The notes under the pieces: generated by a model
Told to the model about the DNA's origin: nothing
Seen by the model: only the letters and a program-made list of their open reading frames with translations
Database searches by the model: none
From: Acidimicrobiaceae bacterium
Lineage (GTDB): Bacteria; Actinomycetota; Acidimicrobiia; Acidimicrobiales; Aldehydirespiratoraceae
Direction: 5' to 3'
Assembly (NCBI GenBank): GCA_009837445.1
Contig: VXTM01000029.1
Span: 143,789 to 207,788, forward strand
DNA: 64,000 bases
Part shown: piece by piece, positions 36,901 through 45,259 of the stretch
Layout of the letters: each line of letters starts with the position of its first letter
Position numbering within the stretch: position 1 is the first letter of the stretch
Position numbers and translations under genes: made by a program

Positions 36901-38171
36901 GGTTCCGAACAGTAGTCCGACGCCCGCCGGCGTCGCAGAGCATCGGTCGCCTCGACCTTGTCGAGCGGACCATTCTCGAAGGTCAACTCCCGCAGGAATG
37001 CGAGAGCGTCACCCACCGCCGGGCCGGGTGGGAGGTCCAGCGCAGTCATCACTTCGTCGCCGTTGAGAGGAAGCCCAGGACGGTCGACGTTCTCAGTGCG
37101 CCGGAGTTCAGCCAGCGTCGCCGCGAAGCTGTCCAGCCCGGCCACCGGCTCGTCCAGGGCGGTGGCCGCCGCCCTGCTGAAGGCGAGGGCCTCATCCACC
37201 GGCACCGGGCACCGGTACACGAGCCGACGGACTTCCCGCGGGCTGCAATCCGCGCCGGCCAGTTCGAGGCGGGCCTCCACCAGACCGGCTGCGGCCGAGA
37301 CCAGGGCCGCGGAACAGCGCAGGCCTCGCAGGCAGGCCGCCACGGTCGCAGTGGCGTGGCGAACGAACAGCGAGGCCCAGCGAGGAGCCGGCTCCGCAGC
37401 CACCGCGGCTGCAACCCGTCCCGTCTCGGCAGGGTCATGGTGAGCAATGTCGGGGAGGACCCGCTTGATGAGGCCGGTGCGGTACAGGAACCCGAATCCG
37501 TCCGACGGGTCGTCGAGCAGCAGCAGCTTCTCGAGCTCGTCGCGGACTCTCTCGACCGCCACGATCTCCAACCGCTCTCCCATCTTCCTTACTGCGTCCA
37601 CCACGGCGGCGTCGGGCACAAGCCCGTGGCTGGCGATGAACCGCGCCGCCCGCAGCATGCGCAGCGGATCGTCCCCGAAGGAGATCGCAGGGTCGAGCGG
37701 TGTGCGCAGGCGGCGGGCCGCCAGATCCTGGCGGCCACCGTGAGGATCGAGAAGCCTGCCGCCGGCAGTGTCTACGGCCATCGCGTTGACCGTGAAGTCG
37801 CGGCGGGCCAGATCCTGTTCAACATCCTCACCGAAGGTCACGACAGGCTTCCGGGAGTGCGGGTCGTAGCGCTCGGCGCGGTGGGTGGTGATCTCGAAGG
37901 CCTGCCCGTCCACCACACAGCCGATCGTGCCGAAGCGCTCCCCCTGGGTCCACACCGACGTCGCCAGGCCGTCCACGATCCGCCGCACCTCCGGGGGGCG
38001 AGCATCGGTGGTGCAGTCAAGGTCCGCCCCGTCAAGGAACCGTCCGGTCACGGCCTCACGCACGACGCCGCCCACCAGGTACAGCCGGTGACCGGCCGCG
38101 GCGAACAGCCGAGCCAGGCCCGAGGAGGCCGCCAGGGCAGCCGACAGCGCGTCGGAGGCGGCTGTGCTCAT
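36897..38171 (-). CDS. cca: CCA tRNA nucleotidyltransferase
   Basis: The 424-residue class II nucleotidyltransferase has LVGGVVREAV near residue 32, the catalytic GADLDCTT (DxD) near residue 48, RRDFTVNAMAVD near residue 122 and DPLRMLRAARF near residue 168. It adds or repairs the tRNA 3' CCA end, consistent with the tRNA-Ile gene in this window lacking an encoded CCA. Gene order matches the mycobacterial pcnA locus near the origin. Confidence 0.93.
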   Translation of the reverse strand: MSTAASDALSAALAASSGLARLFAAAGHRLYLVGGVVREAVTGRFLDGADLDCTTDARPPEVRRIVDGLATSVWTQGERFGTIGCVVDGQAFEITTHRAERYDPHSRKPVVTFGEDVEQDLARRDFTVNAMAVDTAGGRLLDPHGGRQDLAARRLRTPLDPAISFGDDPLRMLRAARFIASHGLVPDAAVVDAVRKMGERLEIVAVERVRDELEKLLLLDDPSDGFGFLYRTGLIKRVLPDIAHHDPAETGRVAAAVAAEPAPRWASLFVRHATATVAACLRGLRCSAALVSAAAGLVEARLELAGADCSPREVRRLVYRCPVPVDEALAFSRAAATALDEPVAGLDSFAATLAELRRTENVDRPGLPLNGDEVMTALDLPPGPAVGDALAFLRELTFENGPLDKVEATDALRRRRASDYCSEP

Positions 38172-39202
38172 TGACTCCCGCCGGACGTCTCGGCCTCCAG
38201 GCGGGCCGCAGCCTCGACGACCTCCATCCCGGGACCGGCCCCGCTGGCAGGCTCGGGGTGCAGGTCGAGGCCCAGCAGTGCCCCGGTCACCGCGTAGGAC
38301 GAGGCGCGGGTGGCGTCAAGGTCGTAGCCACCCTCGAGGACCGCCACCGTTCGGGGTGCCAGCGCCATGAGCAGGCGCACGAAGTCGCCGTAGTCCGATG
38401 CGGAGTAGCCGAGGCCGGTGAGGGGATCGGCCCGATGCCCGTCGTAGCCGGCGGAAATCAGCATCCAGTCGGGGGCGAACCGCTCGACTGCGGGCACGAT
38501 CACCTCGTCGACGGCGGCCCGCGCGGTGTTGCCGGTCGCGCCGGGGGGCAGGGGAACGTTGACGGTGAAGCCCTCACCGGCTCCGATACCCCGCTCGCCG
38601 AGCGCGCCGGTGCCGGGGTACAGCGGGTACTGGTGAATGGAGGCGTACAGCACATCGTCACGATCCAGGAACACGTCCTGGGTTCCGTTGCCGTGATGAG
38701 CGTCGATGTCCACGATGGCCACCCGCTGCCCGCCGGCCGCGAGCGCGGCCGCGGCCACCGCCACCGAGTTGAACAGGCAAAAGCCCATCGATACCGACGG
38801 TGTGGCGTGGTGCCCAGGGGGCCGCACTATGCAGTAGGCCGCCGACTCACCGGCGGCTGCGGGGTCGCTCGACCCGGTGCCGGCCGCCAGCCGGTCCACA
38901 GCCGAGAGCACCGCTCCCGCCGCGAGAAGGGCCGCGTCGAAGCTGGCCGGCCCCATGGCCGTGTCGGCGTCCAGGTGTCCCCCGCCTGCCGCCGCGATGG
39001 CCGACACCCGGTCGATCATGGCCGCCGAGTGCACCAGCTCCAGCTCGTCGCGTTCGGCTCGTCTGGGTGAACTACCCCCAGCCAGCAGCTCGGTGTCGAC
39101 GTCGGCGACACCGGCCAGCGCGGCCCGCAGGCGGTCGGGCCGCTCCGGATGGCGGTAGCCGGTGTCGTGGTCGAGGAAGCGTTCGTCGGTGATCACGAGC
39201 AT
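38168..39202 (-). CDS. Histone deacetylase family (AcuC/APAH-like) deacetylase
   Basis: The 344-residue zinc deacetylase carries the HDAC signatures RPPGHHATPSVSMGFCLFN (active-site His pair) near residue 130, DIDAHHGNGTQ (metal Asp and His) near residue 165, and LEGGYDL near the end. Likely substrates are acetylated small amines (acetylpolyamines) or acetyl-lysine proteins. ATG at 39202 was chosen over an upstream frame because it begins with the family start MLVITDERFLDHDTGY. It overlaps cca by 4 bp. Confidence 0.9.
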   Translation of the reverse strand: MLVITDERFLDHDTGYRHPERPDRLRAALAGVADVDTELLAGGSSPRRAERDELELVHSAAMIDRVSAIAAAGGGHLDADTAMGPASFDAALLAAGAVLSAVDRLAAGTGSSDPAAAGESAAYCIVRPPGHHATPSVSMGFCLFNSVAVAAAALAAGGQRVAIVDIDAHHGNGTQDVFLDRDDVLYASIHQYPLYPGTGALGERGIGAGEGFTVNVPLPPGATGNTARAAVDEVIVPAVERFAPDWMLISAGYDGHRADPLTGLGYSASDYGDFVRLLMALAPRTVAVLEGGYDLDATRASSYAVTGALLGLDLHPEPASGAGPGMEVVEAAARLEAETSGGSQ

Positions 39203-39313
39203 GGCCGGATCGTACTGCCCGTCCCCGAGCCGATCTGGCGCCTGCCCCCGCCTATTGTGGATATACATGCCAGGACGACCTGTCGGCGGCACTCGGAGCA
39301 GGCGTGTATTCCC

Positions 39314-40021
39314 ATGGCCCTGACCCCGCTGAGTATCGGCTCCGCCCGATTCCGTGTCGGTGCCTGGCAGGGTGCCGCCGACGTGGCCTATCTAGCGGTC
39401 GCGTCGGCGGCCGCGACCATGGCGCCGTGGGTGCTGGCCGCGCTGCGGGACCGGCTTCGTGATCAGGGGTACCGCGCCGTCGTCACGGCCGCGGTGGGCT
39501 CCCGTGAGCGCGACGCTCTGATCGGCGACGGGTTCAATGTCCGCTCCGAACTCGTGACCCTCAGCCGCGATCTCGAAACCGAGGTTCCCAGGCTCGTGAA
39601 CGCCAGGGGTCGCACCCGCCGCGGCCGGTGGCGCGACCTGGATGTCGTGCTACAGGTCGACGCGGCCGCTTTCGATCCCTTCTGGCGCCTCGACGCTGAC
39701 GGAATCCACGAAGCCCGCACGGCCACGCCGTCCAGCCGCTGGCGGGTCAACCGCGGCACTGAAGTCCAGGCCTACAGCATCACCGGGCGAGCGAGATCCC
39801 AGGGCTACGTACAGCGACTGGCGGTGGCGGCCCGCAGCCAGGGCCGCGGGCTGGGCACCCTGCTCGTGCTGGACGCTCTGACGTGGCTAAGGCGTGGAGG
39901 GGCCCGCACCGCCCTCGTGAACACGCAGCCCGACAACCAGCGGGCCCTCGACCTCTACCAGCGCTGCGGGTTCTGCATGGCACCCGACCGGCTCGCAGTC
40001 CTGTACCGCAGCCTCCGATGA
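39314..40021 (+). CDS. GNAT family N-acetyltransferase
   Basis: The 235-residue protein has a C-terminal GNAT domain with the acetyl-CoA motif SQGRGLGTLLV near residue 175, then LVNTQPDNQRALDLYQRCGF. The N-terminal 110 residues look like a second, degenerate GNAT half. The start is the ATG at 39314 with GGAGCAGG upstream. It diverges from the HDAC-like gene by 111 bp, so acetylase and deacetylase may share a control region. It overlaps the next gene by 4 bp. Confidence 0.82.
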   Translation: MALTPLSIGSARFRVGAWQGAADVAYLAVASAAATMAPWVLAALRDRLRDQGYRAVVTAAVGSRERDALIGDGFNVRSELVTLSRDLETEVPRLVNARGRTRRGRWRDLDVVLQVDAAAFDPFWRLDADGIHEARTATPSSRWRVNRGTEVQAYSITGRARSQGYVQRLAVAARSQGRGLGTLLVLDALTWLRRGGARTALVNTQPDNQRALDLYQRCGFCMAPDRLAVLYRSLR

Positions 40022-42159
40022 CAAACAGCCGAGCGAATCTCCGCCGGCGGCTCGATCTCGCGGCCCTGGCCCTCCTCGTCGCGGCGTCCTTGCTGGCTGC
40101 CTACGCCCCCGGGGCCAGTGCCCTGCAGGTCGAAGAGGATCGGACCTCTCCGTCCGTCGTGGATGCCTTCGGCGTGGATCTGATCAGCCACACAGCAGCA
40201 ACAACCTCATCGCCGGCTGTCATCCGTTTTCGAATCGCGGCCGAACTATCAACCGGGAGCCTGAGGGCCCGCCTTCACGCCCCGGTGACGACCAGAGACG
40301 AGATGCTGGCTATTCCCTCGACGCCGCTGATCACCGAATGGGACATCGAGGATGCCCGCACCGTCTCCACCGACGATCAGGGAGTCGTCGTGTCGGTGCC
40401 CGTCCAACCACCCGGAGAGGATCTGGCCGGGCTGCTCTCCCGCGATGCACGACCGCTGCCGCTGCACTTGGAGATGACCGACGCCGCCGGGTCCGTCGTG
40501 GCCCGGCTGACGACCTTCTTGACTCGGGGCGCGGATGTGGCGGTCAGTGAGCCGGCGCGGCCGTTGACGGTCGCGGTGATTCTGGATCTGCGCCTGCCGC
40601 CGTCGCATCTCGCCGATGGTGGCGCGGCGGTGGACCCAGCCTCGCTCCATCGGGCGCTCCGTATCGCCGAGGTCCTCACCGAACGGAGTGACGTGCCCCT
40701 CTCCGTGGTGATCAGCCCCGAGACCCTGGATGCCCTCGCGCTCATCGGCGACGACACCAGCGTGGAGATGCTGCGCAGCGGGCTGCAGGGCCGGCAACTG
40801 CTTGCCACTACGTGGACGAGCCTCGACATCGCCGACTGGATGAGGGAGGGCCGCGCCGACGTGGTGGGCGACGGGCTCGAGAGAAGCACCGAAGCGCTGC
40901 GCTGGGCCGGCCTCGAGGCCAGCACGGTCATGTACTCCGAGTTGCCGCTCGCGGCGGAGGCCGTGACGGCTATCACCGGGCCAGAGTCGCACATCGCCGC
41001 CTTCGCCAGCGGCGCCGCGCCATTCGACGGTCCGGCGCCATTCGACAGCGGCCCCCGGCCGCCAGTGACATCGGTGACGGACGCCGCCGGCCGCGGCCAT
41101 CCGCTGGTCCAATCGGACTCACTCCTCTCCGCAGTATTGCGCTTTCCCGACGCCGAGCGGGGTCTTCAGTCGGCACGCGCCGAACTCCTTCGCATGGCTG
41201 TTGCCGACCGGACCACCGCGGTCGTCGTCTCGGTGTCTGCGTATGCCGAGCCGTCACTCGACTGGCTGTGGTTCGACACCAGCCGCGGGCCGACGGCCCT
41301 GCCGGTCGCGGGTATCGAACCAGCAGCACTGGCATCGTTGCTCGACATGATCGCTGGCGATCCGGCCCTGCGGCCCGCCACCGTGAACGACGTGCTGGCC
41401 CAGGAGCTGCCGGTGGGCGCGGTCACAGTCGCGCTCGGCGATCGATCCGGCGACCCGCGGGACTTCGACCTGTACCTCGCCCGGCGAATCCAAGTGGAGC
41501 GCCGGCTCGAGGCCTACGAGTCGTTCCGGGGGGACGATCCGTTCCTGGTCGCCCCCCTGCGAACGCTGCTCGCAGTCAGCGCCAGCAGGCTCTTGACGAC
41601 CGGCGAGCGAACCGGGTTTCTCGAGGCTGTCGACCAGCAGGTCGCCCAGGGCACGACCGGAGTGGAGTTCCTTCCACGGGGTCCGATCACCGTCACCGGT
41701 CGTCGCGCCGAACTGCCGGTGACGCTGGTGAACAGCCGGCCATCGGAGACGATGGTGGCCGTGGAACTGACCGCGCACAGGCTCAGAGCCACCGGAGGTG
41801 AACGGTTCGTCTTCACGCTTCACCCCGGCCGCAATGACCTGGCTGTGCCGGTGGTCTCGACCTCGCCCGGTTCAACCCTCGTCACGGTGCTGGTCACCAC
41901 ACCTGACGAGGCAGGGGCCATCGCCCTCACCACCGGAACCTTTAGTGTGCGGTTCGCCGACGCTGAAGGGGTCGGTCTCCTGATCCTCGTCCTGGCCGCG
42001 ATCGTGCTGGCGGCATGGTGGCTGCAGACACTCCGCAAGCGTGCTCGCGACGCGGGCAGCGGCGGTGCTACGGTCGCATCACCCGGCCCGGTCAGCGACA
42101 ACGCCGAGGCGAGCAGCAGCCCGGGCACACCTTCAACCGGCGATCACACGAGGACATGA
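40018..42159 (+). CDS. DUF6049-like exported membrane-anchored protein
   Basis: The 713-residue protein has an N-terminal signal or anchor (LAALALLVAASLLAAYAPGASA, residues 13-34), a large extracytoplasmic region containing PLTVAVILDLRLPP and DVPLSVVISPETLDAL, and a single C-terminal helix (LLILVLAAIVLAAWWL) with a basic stop-transfer stretch. Size, topology and position between cca and the sigma factor match the Rv3909-type protein of mycobacteria. In that order murJ normally follows; here degV does. Function is unknown and presumably linked to the envelope. Confidence 0.75.
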   Translation: MTNSRANLRRRLDLAALALLVAASLLAAYAPGASALQVEEDRTSPSVVDAFGVDLISHTAATTSSPAVIRFRIAAELSTGSLRARLHAPVTTRDEMLAIPSTPLITEWDIEDARTVSTDDQGVVVSVPVQPPGEDLAGLLSRDARPLPLHLEMTDAAGSVVARLTTFLTRGADVAVSEPARPLTVAVILDLRLPPSHLADGGAAVDPASLHRALRIAEVLTERSDVPLSVVISPETLDALALIGDDTSVEMLRSGLQGRQLLATTWTSLDIADWMREGRADVVGDGLERSTEALRWAGLEASTVMYSELPLAAEAVTAITGPESHIAAFASGAAPFDGPAPFDSGPRPPVTSVTDAAGRGHPLVQSDSLLSAVLRFPDAERGLQSARAELLRMAVADRTTAVVVSVSAYAEPSLDWLWFDTSRGPTALPVAGIEPAALASLLDMIAGDPALRPATVNDVLAQELPVGAVTVALGDRSGDPRDFDLYLARRIQVERRLEAYESFRGDDPFLVAPLRTLLAVSASRLLTTGERTGFLEAVDQQVAQGTTGVEFLPRGPITVTGRRAELPVTLVNSRPSETMVAVELTAHRLRATGGERFVFTLHPGRNDLAVPVVSTSPGSTLVTVLVTTPDEAGAIALTTGTFSVRFADAEGVGLLILVLAAIVLAAWWLQTLRKRARDAGSGGATVASPGPVSDNAEASSSPGTPSTGDHTRT

Positions 42160-42160
42160 C

Positions 42161-43009
42161 ATGACCGTTGGCATTGTCACCGACAGCTCATGCGATCTGG
42201 GCGACGACGAGCTCGAAGGGCTCAACGTCGAGATCGTCCCGCTGTTCATCCGCTTCGGGACCGACGAGTTCGTGGATCGGGAGCAGATCACCGTCGAGGA
42301 CTTCTACCGGCGGATGGCGACCGTCGACGAGCTGCCCCAGACGGCGGCCCCGCCGCCCGGGCGCTTCGAGCAGGCCTTCACCCGCTTCCTCGACGCCGGT
42401 TGCGAGGCGGTGCTGTGCATCAACCTGTCGTCGGCGATATCGGCCACCATGCAGTCAGCATCTCAGGCCGCCGACTCGATCCGGGCCGAGCGCGCCGACG
42501 CCGACATCAGGATCCTGGACAGCAAGTCGGTGACTGCCGGCCTGGGCACACTGGTGCTGCAGGCCGCTCGCATGGCGGCCGCCGGTGACAACGCCGACAC
42601 CATCGAGGCGTTCGTGGCCGACGCCTCGGCCCGCACCCATGTGTTCGGCACACTCGACACGCTCGAGAACCTCCGCAAGGGCGGACGCATAGGCGGCGCG
42701 CAGGCCATGCTCGGCTCGATGCTGTCGATCAAGCCCATCGTCGACATTTCCAGCGGCGAGGTTGAGGAGGCAGCCAAGCAGCGCACCCGCCGCAAGGCTC
42801 TGGGCTGGCTGCGCGACACGGTAAGGGCCGCCGAGCCGGTGGAGTGCCTCGCGGTCATGCACGGAGAGGCCGCCGACGTAGGTGACTTCTGCGACATGCT
42901 GGCCGCGGTCCATAACGGTGACATCCGGGTGTGCAAGGTCGGGCCGGTGGTAGGCACCCACGCCGGCCAAGGCGTGCTGGGCATGGCCTACCAGGTCCCG
43001 GCCACCTGA
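42161..43009 (+). CDS. DegV family fatty-acid-binding protein
   Basis: The 282-residue DegV-fold protein has IVTDSSCDLG at the start, a PPPGRFEQAF loop in the place of the usual TSQPS lipid loop, CINLSSAISATMQSA near residue 87, and DSKSVTAGLGTLVLQAAR. DegV/FakB proteins bind a fatty acid and present it to a FakA kinase; no fakA is visible here. It starts one base after the upstream stop. Confidence 0.88.
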   Translation: MTVGIVTDSSCDLGDDELEGLNVEIVPLFIRFGTDEFVDREQITVEDFYRRMATVDELPQTAAPPPGRFEQAFTRFLDAGCEAVLCINLSSAISATMQSASQAADSIRAERADADIRILDSKSVTAGLGTLVLQAARMAAAGDNADTIEAFVADASARTHVFGTLDTLENLRKGGRIGGAQAMLGSMLSIKPIVDISSGEVEEAAKQRTRRKALGWLRDTVRAAEPVECLAVMHGEAADVGDFCDMLAAVHNGDIRVCKVGPVVGTHAGQGVLGMAYQVPAT

Positions 43010-43035
43010 CTTCCGGGAACCGGGGCGGAGCCGTG

Positions 43036-43073
43036 GCCCGAGTGGGCCTCAGGTCGCAGCGAACAGGAGCGGG
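43036..43073 (+). repeat. Dispersed palindromic repeat, copy C (upstream of sigma-factor gene)
   Basis: This is a diverged 38-bp copy that begins GCCCGAGTGGGCCTC and ends GCGAACAGGAGCGGG. Its left flank, CGGGGCGGAGCCGTG, matches that of copy D. It ends 30 bp before the sigma reading frame's first plausible start. Confidence 0.75.
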
Positions 43074-43102
43074 AAACCGGGCGGACCGTAGGTACAGGGA
43101 TT

Positions 43103-43705
43103 CTGAAGACTCGCAGCGACCTCGATGACGCCAGGCTGACGAAGGCGGCACAGGCCGGAGACAGGGATGCCCTCGAAACGCTGCTGCGGCGCCACCAACC
43201 CAAGATCCACGCCATCTGCAGGCGCCTCGCGGGCAACGATGCCGACGGGCAGGACGCCACCCAGGAAGCGCTCATCGCTATTGTCAGGGGACTCCCCCGG
43301 TTCCATGGCACGGCCAAGTTCTCGACTTGGGCCTACCGGGTAGCCACCAACGCGGCCCTGGACGAGCTGCGCCGGCGGAGCCGGCGCCCGGTACCGGCGC
43401 CAGCCGAGACCGACGACCGTCTAGCCGCGGCGGCCGCCGGCGACGACCCGGCCTCGGTGGCCGTGCGTCTCGACCTCGACGCAGCCCTGGCGCAGTTGCC
43501 CGAGGAGTTCCGGGCGCCGGTCGTCCTCCGGGATGTGGCCGGCTGCGACTACGCCGAGATCGGGCAGATCCTGCGGATACCGCCCGGCACGGTGAGATCC
43601 CGGATCGCGCGGGGCCGGGCCCGGCTAGCCGAGGCGATGAGCGCCAACGGCGGGAACCACCACGACACTCCGCAACGTCGTAACGACGAGGCAAGCAGAC
43701 CATGA
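43103..43705 (+). CDS. ECF RNA polymerase sigma factor, SigM-like, with non-standard start
   Basis: Translating the frame by eye from 43103 gives a complete sigma-70 of about 200 residues. Region 2 has QDATQEALIAIVRGL and FSTWAYRVATNAALDELRRR. Region 4 has LPEEFRAPVVLRDVAGCDYAEIGQIL and PPGTVRSRIARGRARL. The frame is open from 43010, but no ATG, GTG or TTG occurs before 43457, deep inside the gene. Candidates are CTG at 43103 or ATT at 43100 with AGGTACAGGG just before. Position matches mycobacterial sigM. It overlaps the anti-sigma gene by 4 bp. Confidence 0.85.
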   Translation: MKTRSDLDDARLTKAAQAGDRDALETLLRRHQPKIHAICRRLAGNDADGQDATQEALIAIVRGLPRFHGTAKFSTWAYRVATNAALDELRRRSRRPVPAPAETDDRLAAAAAGDDPASVAVRLDLDAALAQLPEEFRAPVVLRDVAGCDYAEIGQILRIPPGTVRSRIARGRARLAEAMSANGGNHHDTPQRRNDEASRP

Positions 43706-44754
43706 GTGACGAACGGCTCCACCAAGACGAACTCGTCTCGGCCTACCTAGACGGCGAGGCGACCCCCGCCGAGATCGCCGAGGTCGAGGCGAGCGACGCC
43801 CTGCTGGCCCGGGTCGAGGAGCTCCGGGCGGTGCGCGACGCGGTAGCCGAGGTGGTCGCGCCGCTGCCGGCGGACCGGCAAGACGACCTGATCAGCGCGG
43901 CCCTCGGTGTGGCCGACGCGGCGGCCGCCGACCGGGTCGAGGCCAAGGTCGTGCCCCTGCAGCGGCCCCAGCGCCTGCTGCTCGCGATGGCGGCTGCAGT
44001 CATCGTGCTGGCGGCCGTCGTCGGGACCGGCCTGATAGCCAGCAGGAGCGGCGACGACTCAGAGGAATTCGCCTCAGTGGCATCCACGGCGAACGACGCA
44101 GCTCCCGCCGAAATGGCGGCCTCCGAGCCCATGGCCGAAGAGGCACCCGCAGCCGAAGAGGAGCCCATGGCCGGAATGGACATGGAGGCCCCTGACGAGG
44201 CGATGGTCGAGATGGACATGGCCGCGGCGGCCGAGGAACCGTTGGCCGAAGAAGCCGCAATGGCCGCCGCGGAACTGCAGGCCGCTGAAGAGGCAATGGC
44301 TGCCGCGGAGCAGGCCGCCGCAGAGGCAATGGCCGCAGCGGAGGAGGCCGCCGCCCCCTCGACCACCGATGCCCGGCGAGACGCTGAAGAGCCGCAGCTC
44401 TCCGATCCGGCCGCTGACGAGGCCGAACCCGGCGACGACGCCCAACTCGCACCCGTGGCGGACCTGGGCGCGCTGGAGACCCTGGAGGAGCTGGTCGAGA
44501 GCATCGGGGCGAGCTGGTCCGCCGCACTGGAGGATGGGGCGGTGGCCGATCCCGGTGCCTGCTCCTCGGCCGTGAACGAGCGCGCCCTCGAGTTGAGCGC
44601 TGAGACGCTCCACTCCTTCGTCGCCACTGTCGGCGTCGAGGATCCGGTCGCCGTCGACGGCCGTTTCGCTCGCCGCGCTGACGGCACCTCGTTCATCGTC
44701 TACGCATCACCGCCCGACTGCGAGGTCCAGGTCCACGACTTGCCCGGCTCCTGA
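43702..44754 (+). CDS. Membrane-spanning anti-sigma factor with Ala/Glu/Met-rich linker
   Basis: The 350-residue protein has a cytoplasmic N-terminal helical domain (LVSAYLDGEATPAEIAEVEA), one transmembrane helix (about 92-113), an extracytoplasmic linker (about 125-222) of Ala, Glu and Met with short MDM motifs, and a C-terminal domain with Cys 287 and Cys 340. The zinc-anti-sigma HxxxCxxC motif is absent. Translational coupling to the sigma gene and the Rv3912-like position support the anti-sigma call. The cysteine pair and the nearby trxBA suggest redox sensing; that is inference. Confidence 0.78.
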   Translation: MSDERLHQDELVSAYLDGEATPAEIAEVEASDALLARVEELRAVRDAVAEVVAPLPADRQDDLISAALGVADAAAADRVEAKVVPLQRPQRLLLAMAAAVIVLAAVVGTGLIASRSGDDSEEFASVASTANDAAPAEMAASEPMAEEAPAAEEEPMAGMDMEAPDEAMVEMDMAAAAEEPLAEEAAMAAAELQAAEEAMAAAEQAAAEAMAAAEEAAAPSTTDARRDAEEPQLSDPAADEAEPGDDAQLAPVADLGALETLEELVESIGASWSAALEDGAVADPGACSSAVNERALELSAETLHSFVATVGVEDPVAVDGRFARRADGTSFIVYASPPDCEVQVHDLPGS

Positions 44755-44805
44755 CCGGCCGACGCCAACAGACCCCGAACGGGCCGCCGGTAGGCTGCAA
44801 CTCCT

Positions 44806-45237
44806 ATGGCCGATACCGAGTCCACCGGTCGCGAGCGGCCGGCGCTGAGCGTGGGATCCGACGACTGGCCGGCCACTCTCGCCGGCAAGATCGTCGAACT
44901 CGTGGACGCGGTTCGCGTTCAGACCACCGACCGGGTCGTGCTCCTGCTGCGGGCCGTGGTCTACTGCCTGGTCGCGGTCGTCGCGGCCATCGCTGTCGTC
45001 GTACTGGTCACGATCGCGGCCATACGGGTGGCCGACGCGTACCTGCCCATAGGAGACGGGGTCGGTTCGGCCACCTGGGCTGCCCACGGTTTCGTCGGAC
45101 TGCTGGTTTCTATCATCGGTCTGGGCTTCTGGCGGGCCCGAGCAGGTTCGGCCAAGCCGCTGTACGCCGCCCTGATCCTGGACGTGGCCATCGTCGTGGC
45201 CGTTGTCTTCTACGGCGTGATCGCCGCGGTCGCTTGA
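44806..45237 (+). CDS. Small membrane protein, phage-holin-superfamily-like topology
   Basis: The 143-residue protein has three hydrophobic segments (about residues 46-72, 87-104 and 117-142) after a hydrophilic N-terminus. It looks like the actinobacterial holin-like small membrane proteins of unknown function. It sits in the anti-sigma to trxB stretch, 23 bp before trxB. ATG start. No catalytic motif is seen. Confidence 0.65.
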   Translation: MADTESTGRERPALSVGSDDWPATLAGKIVELVDAVRVQTTDRVVLLLRAVVYCLVAVVAAIAVVVLVTIAAIRVADAYLPIGDGVGSATWAAHGFVGLLVSIIGLGFWRARAGSAKPLYAALILDVAIVVAVVFYGVIAAVA

Positions 45238-45259
45238 ACAAGAAAGGGCCCTGACTGAG

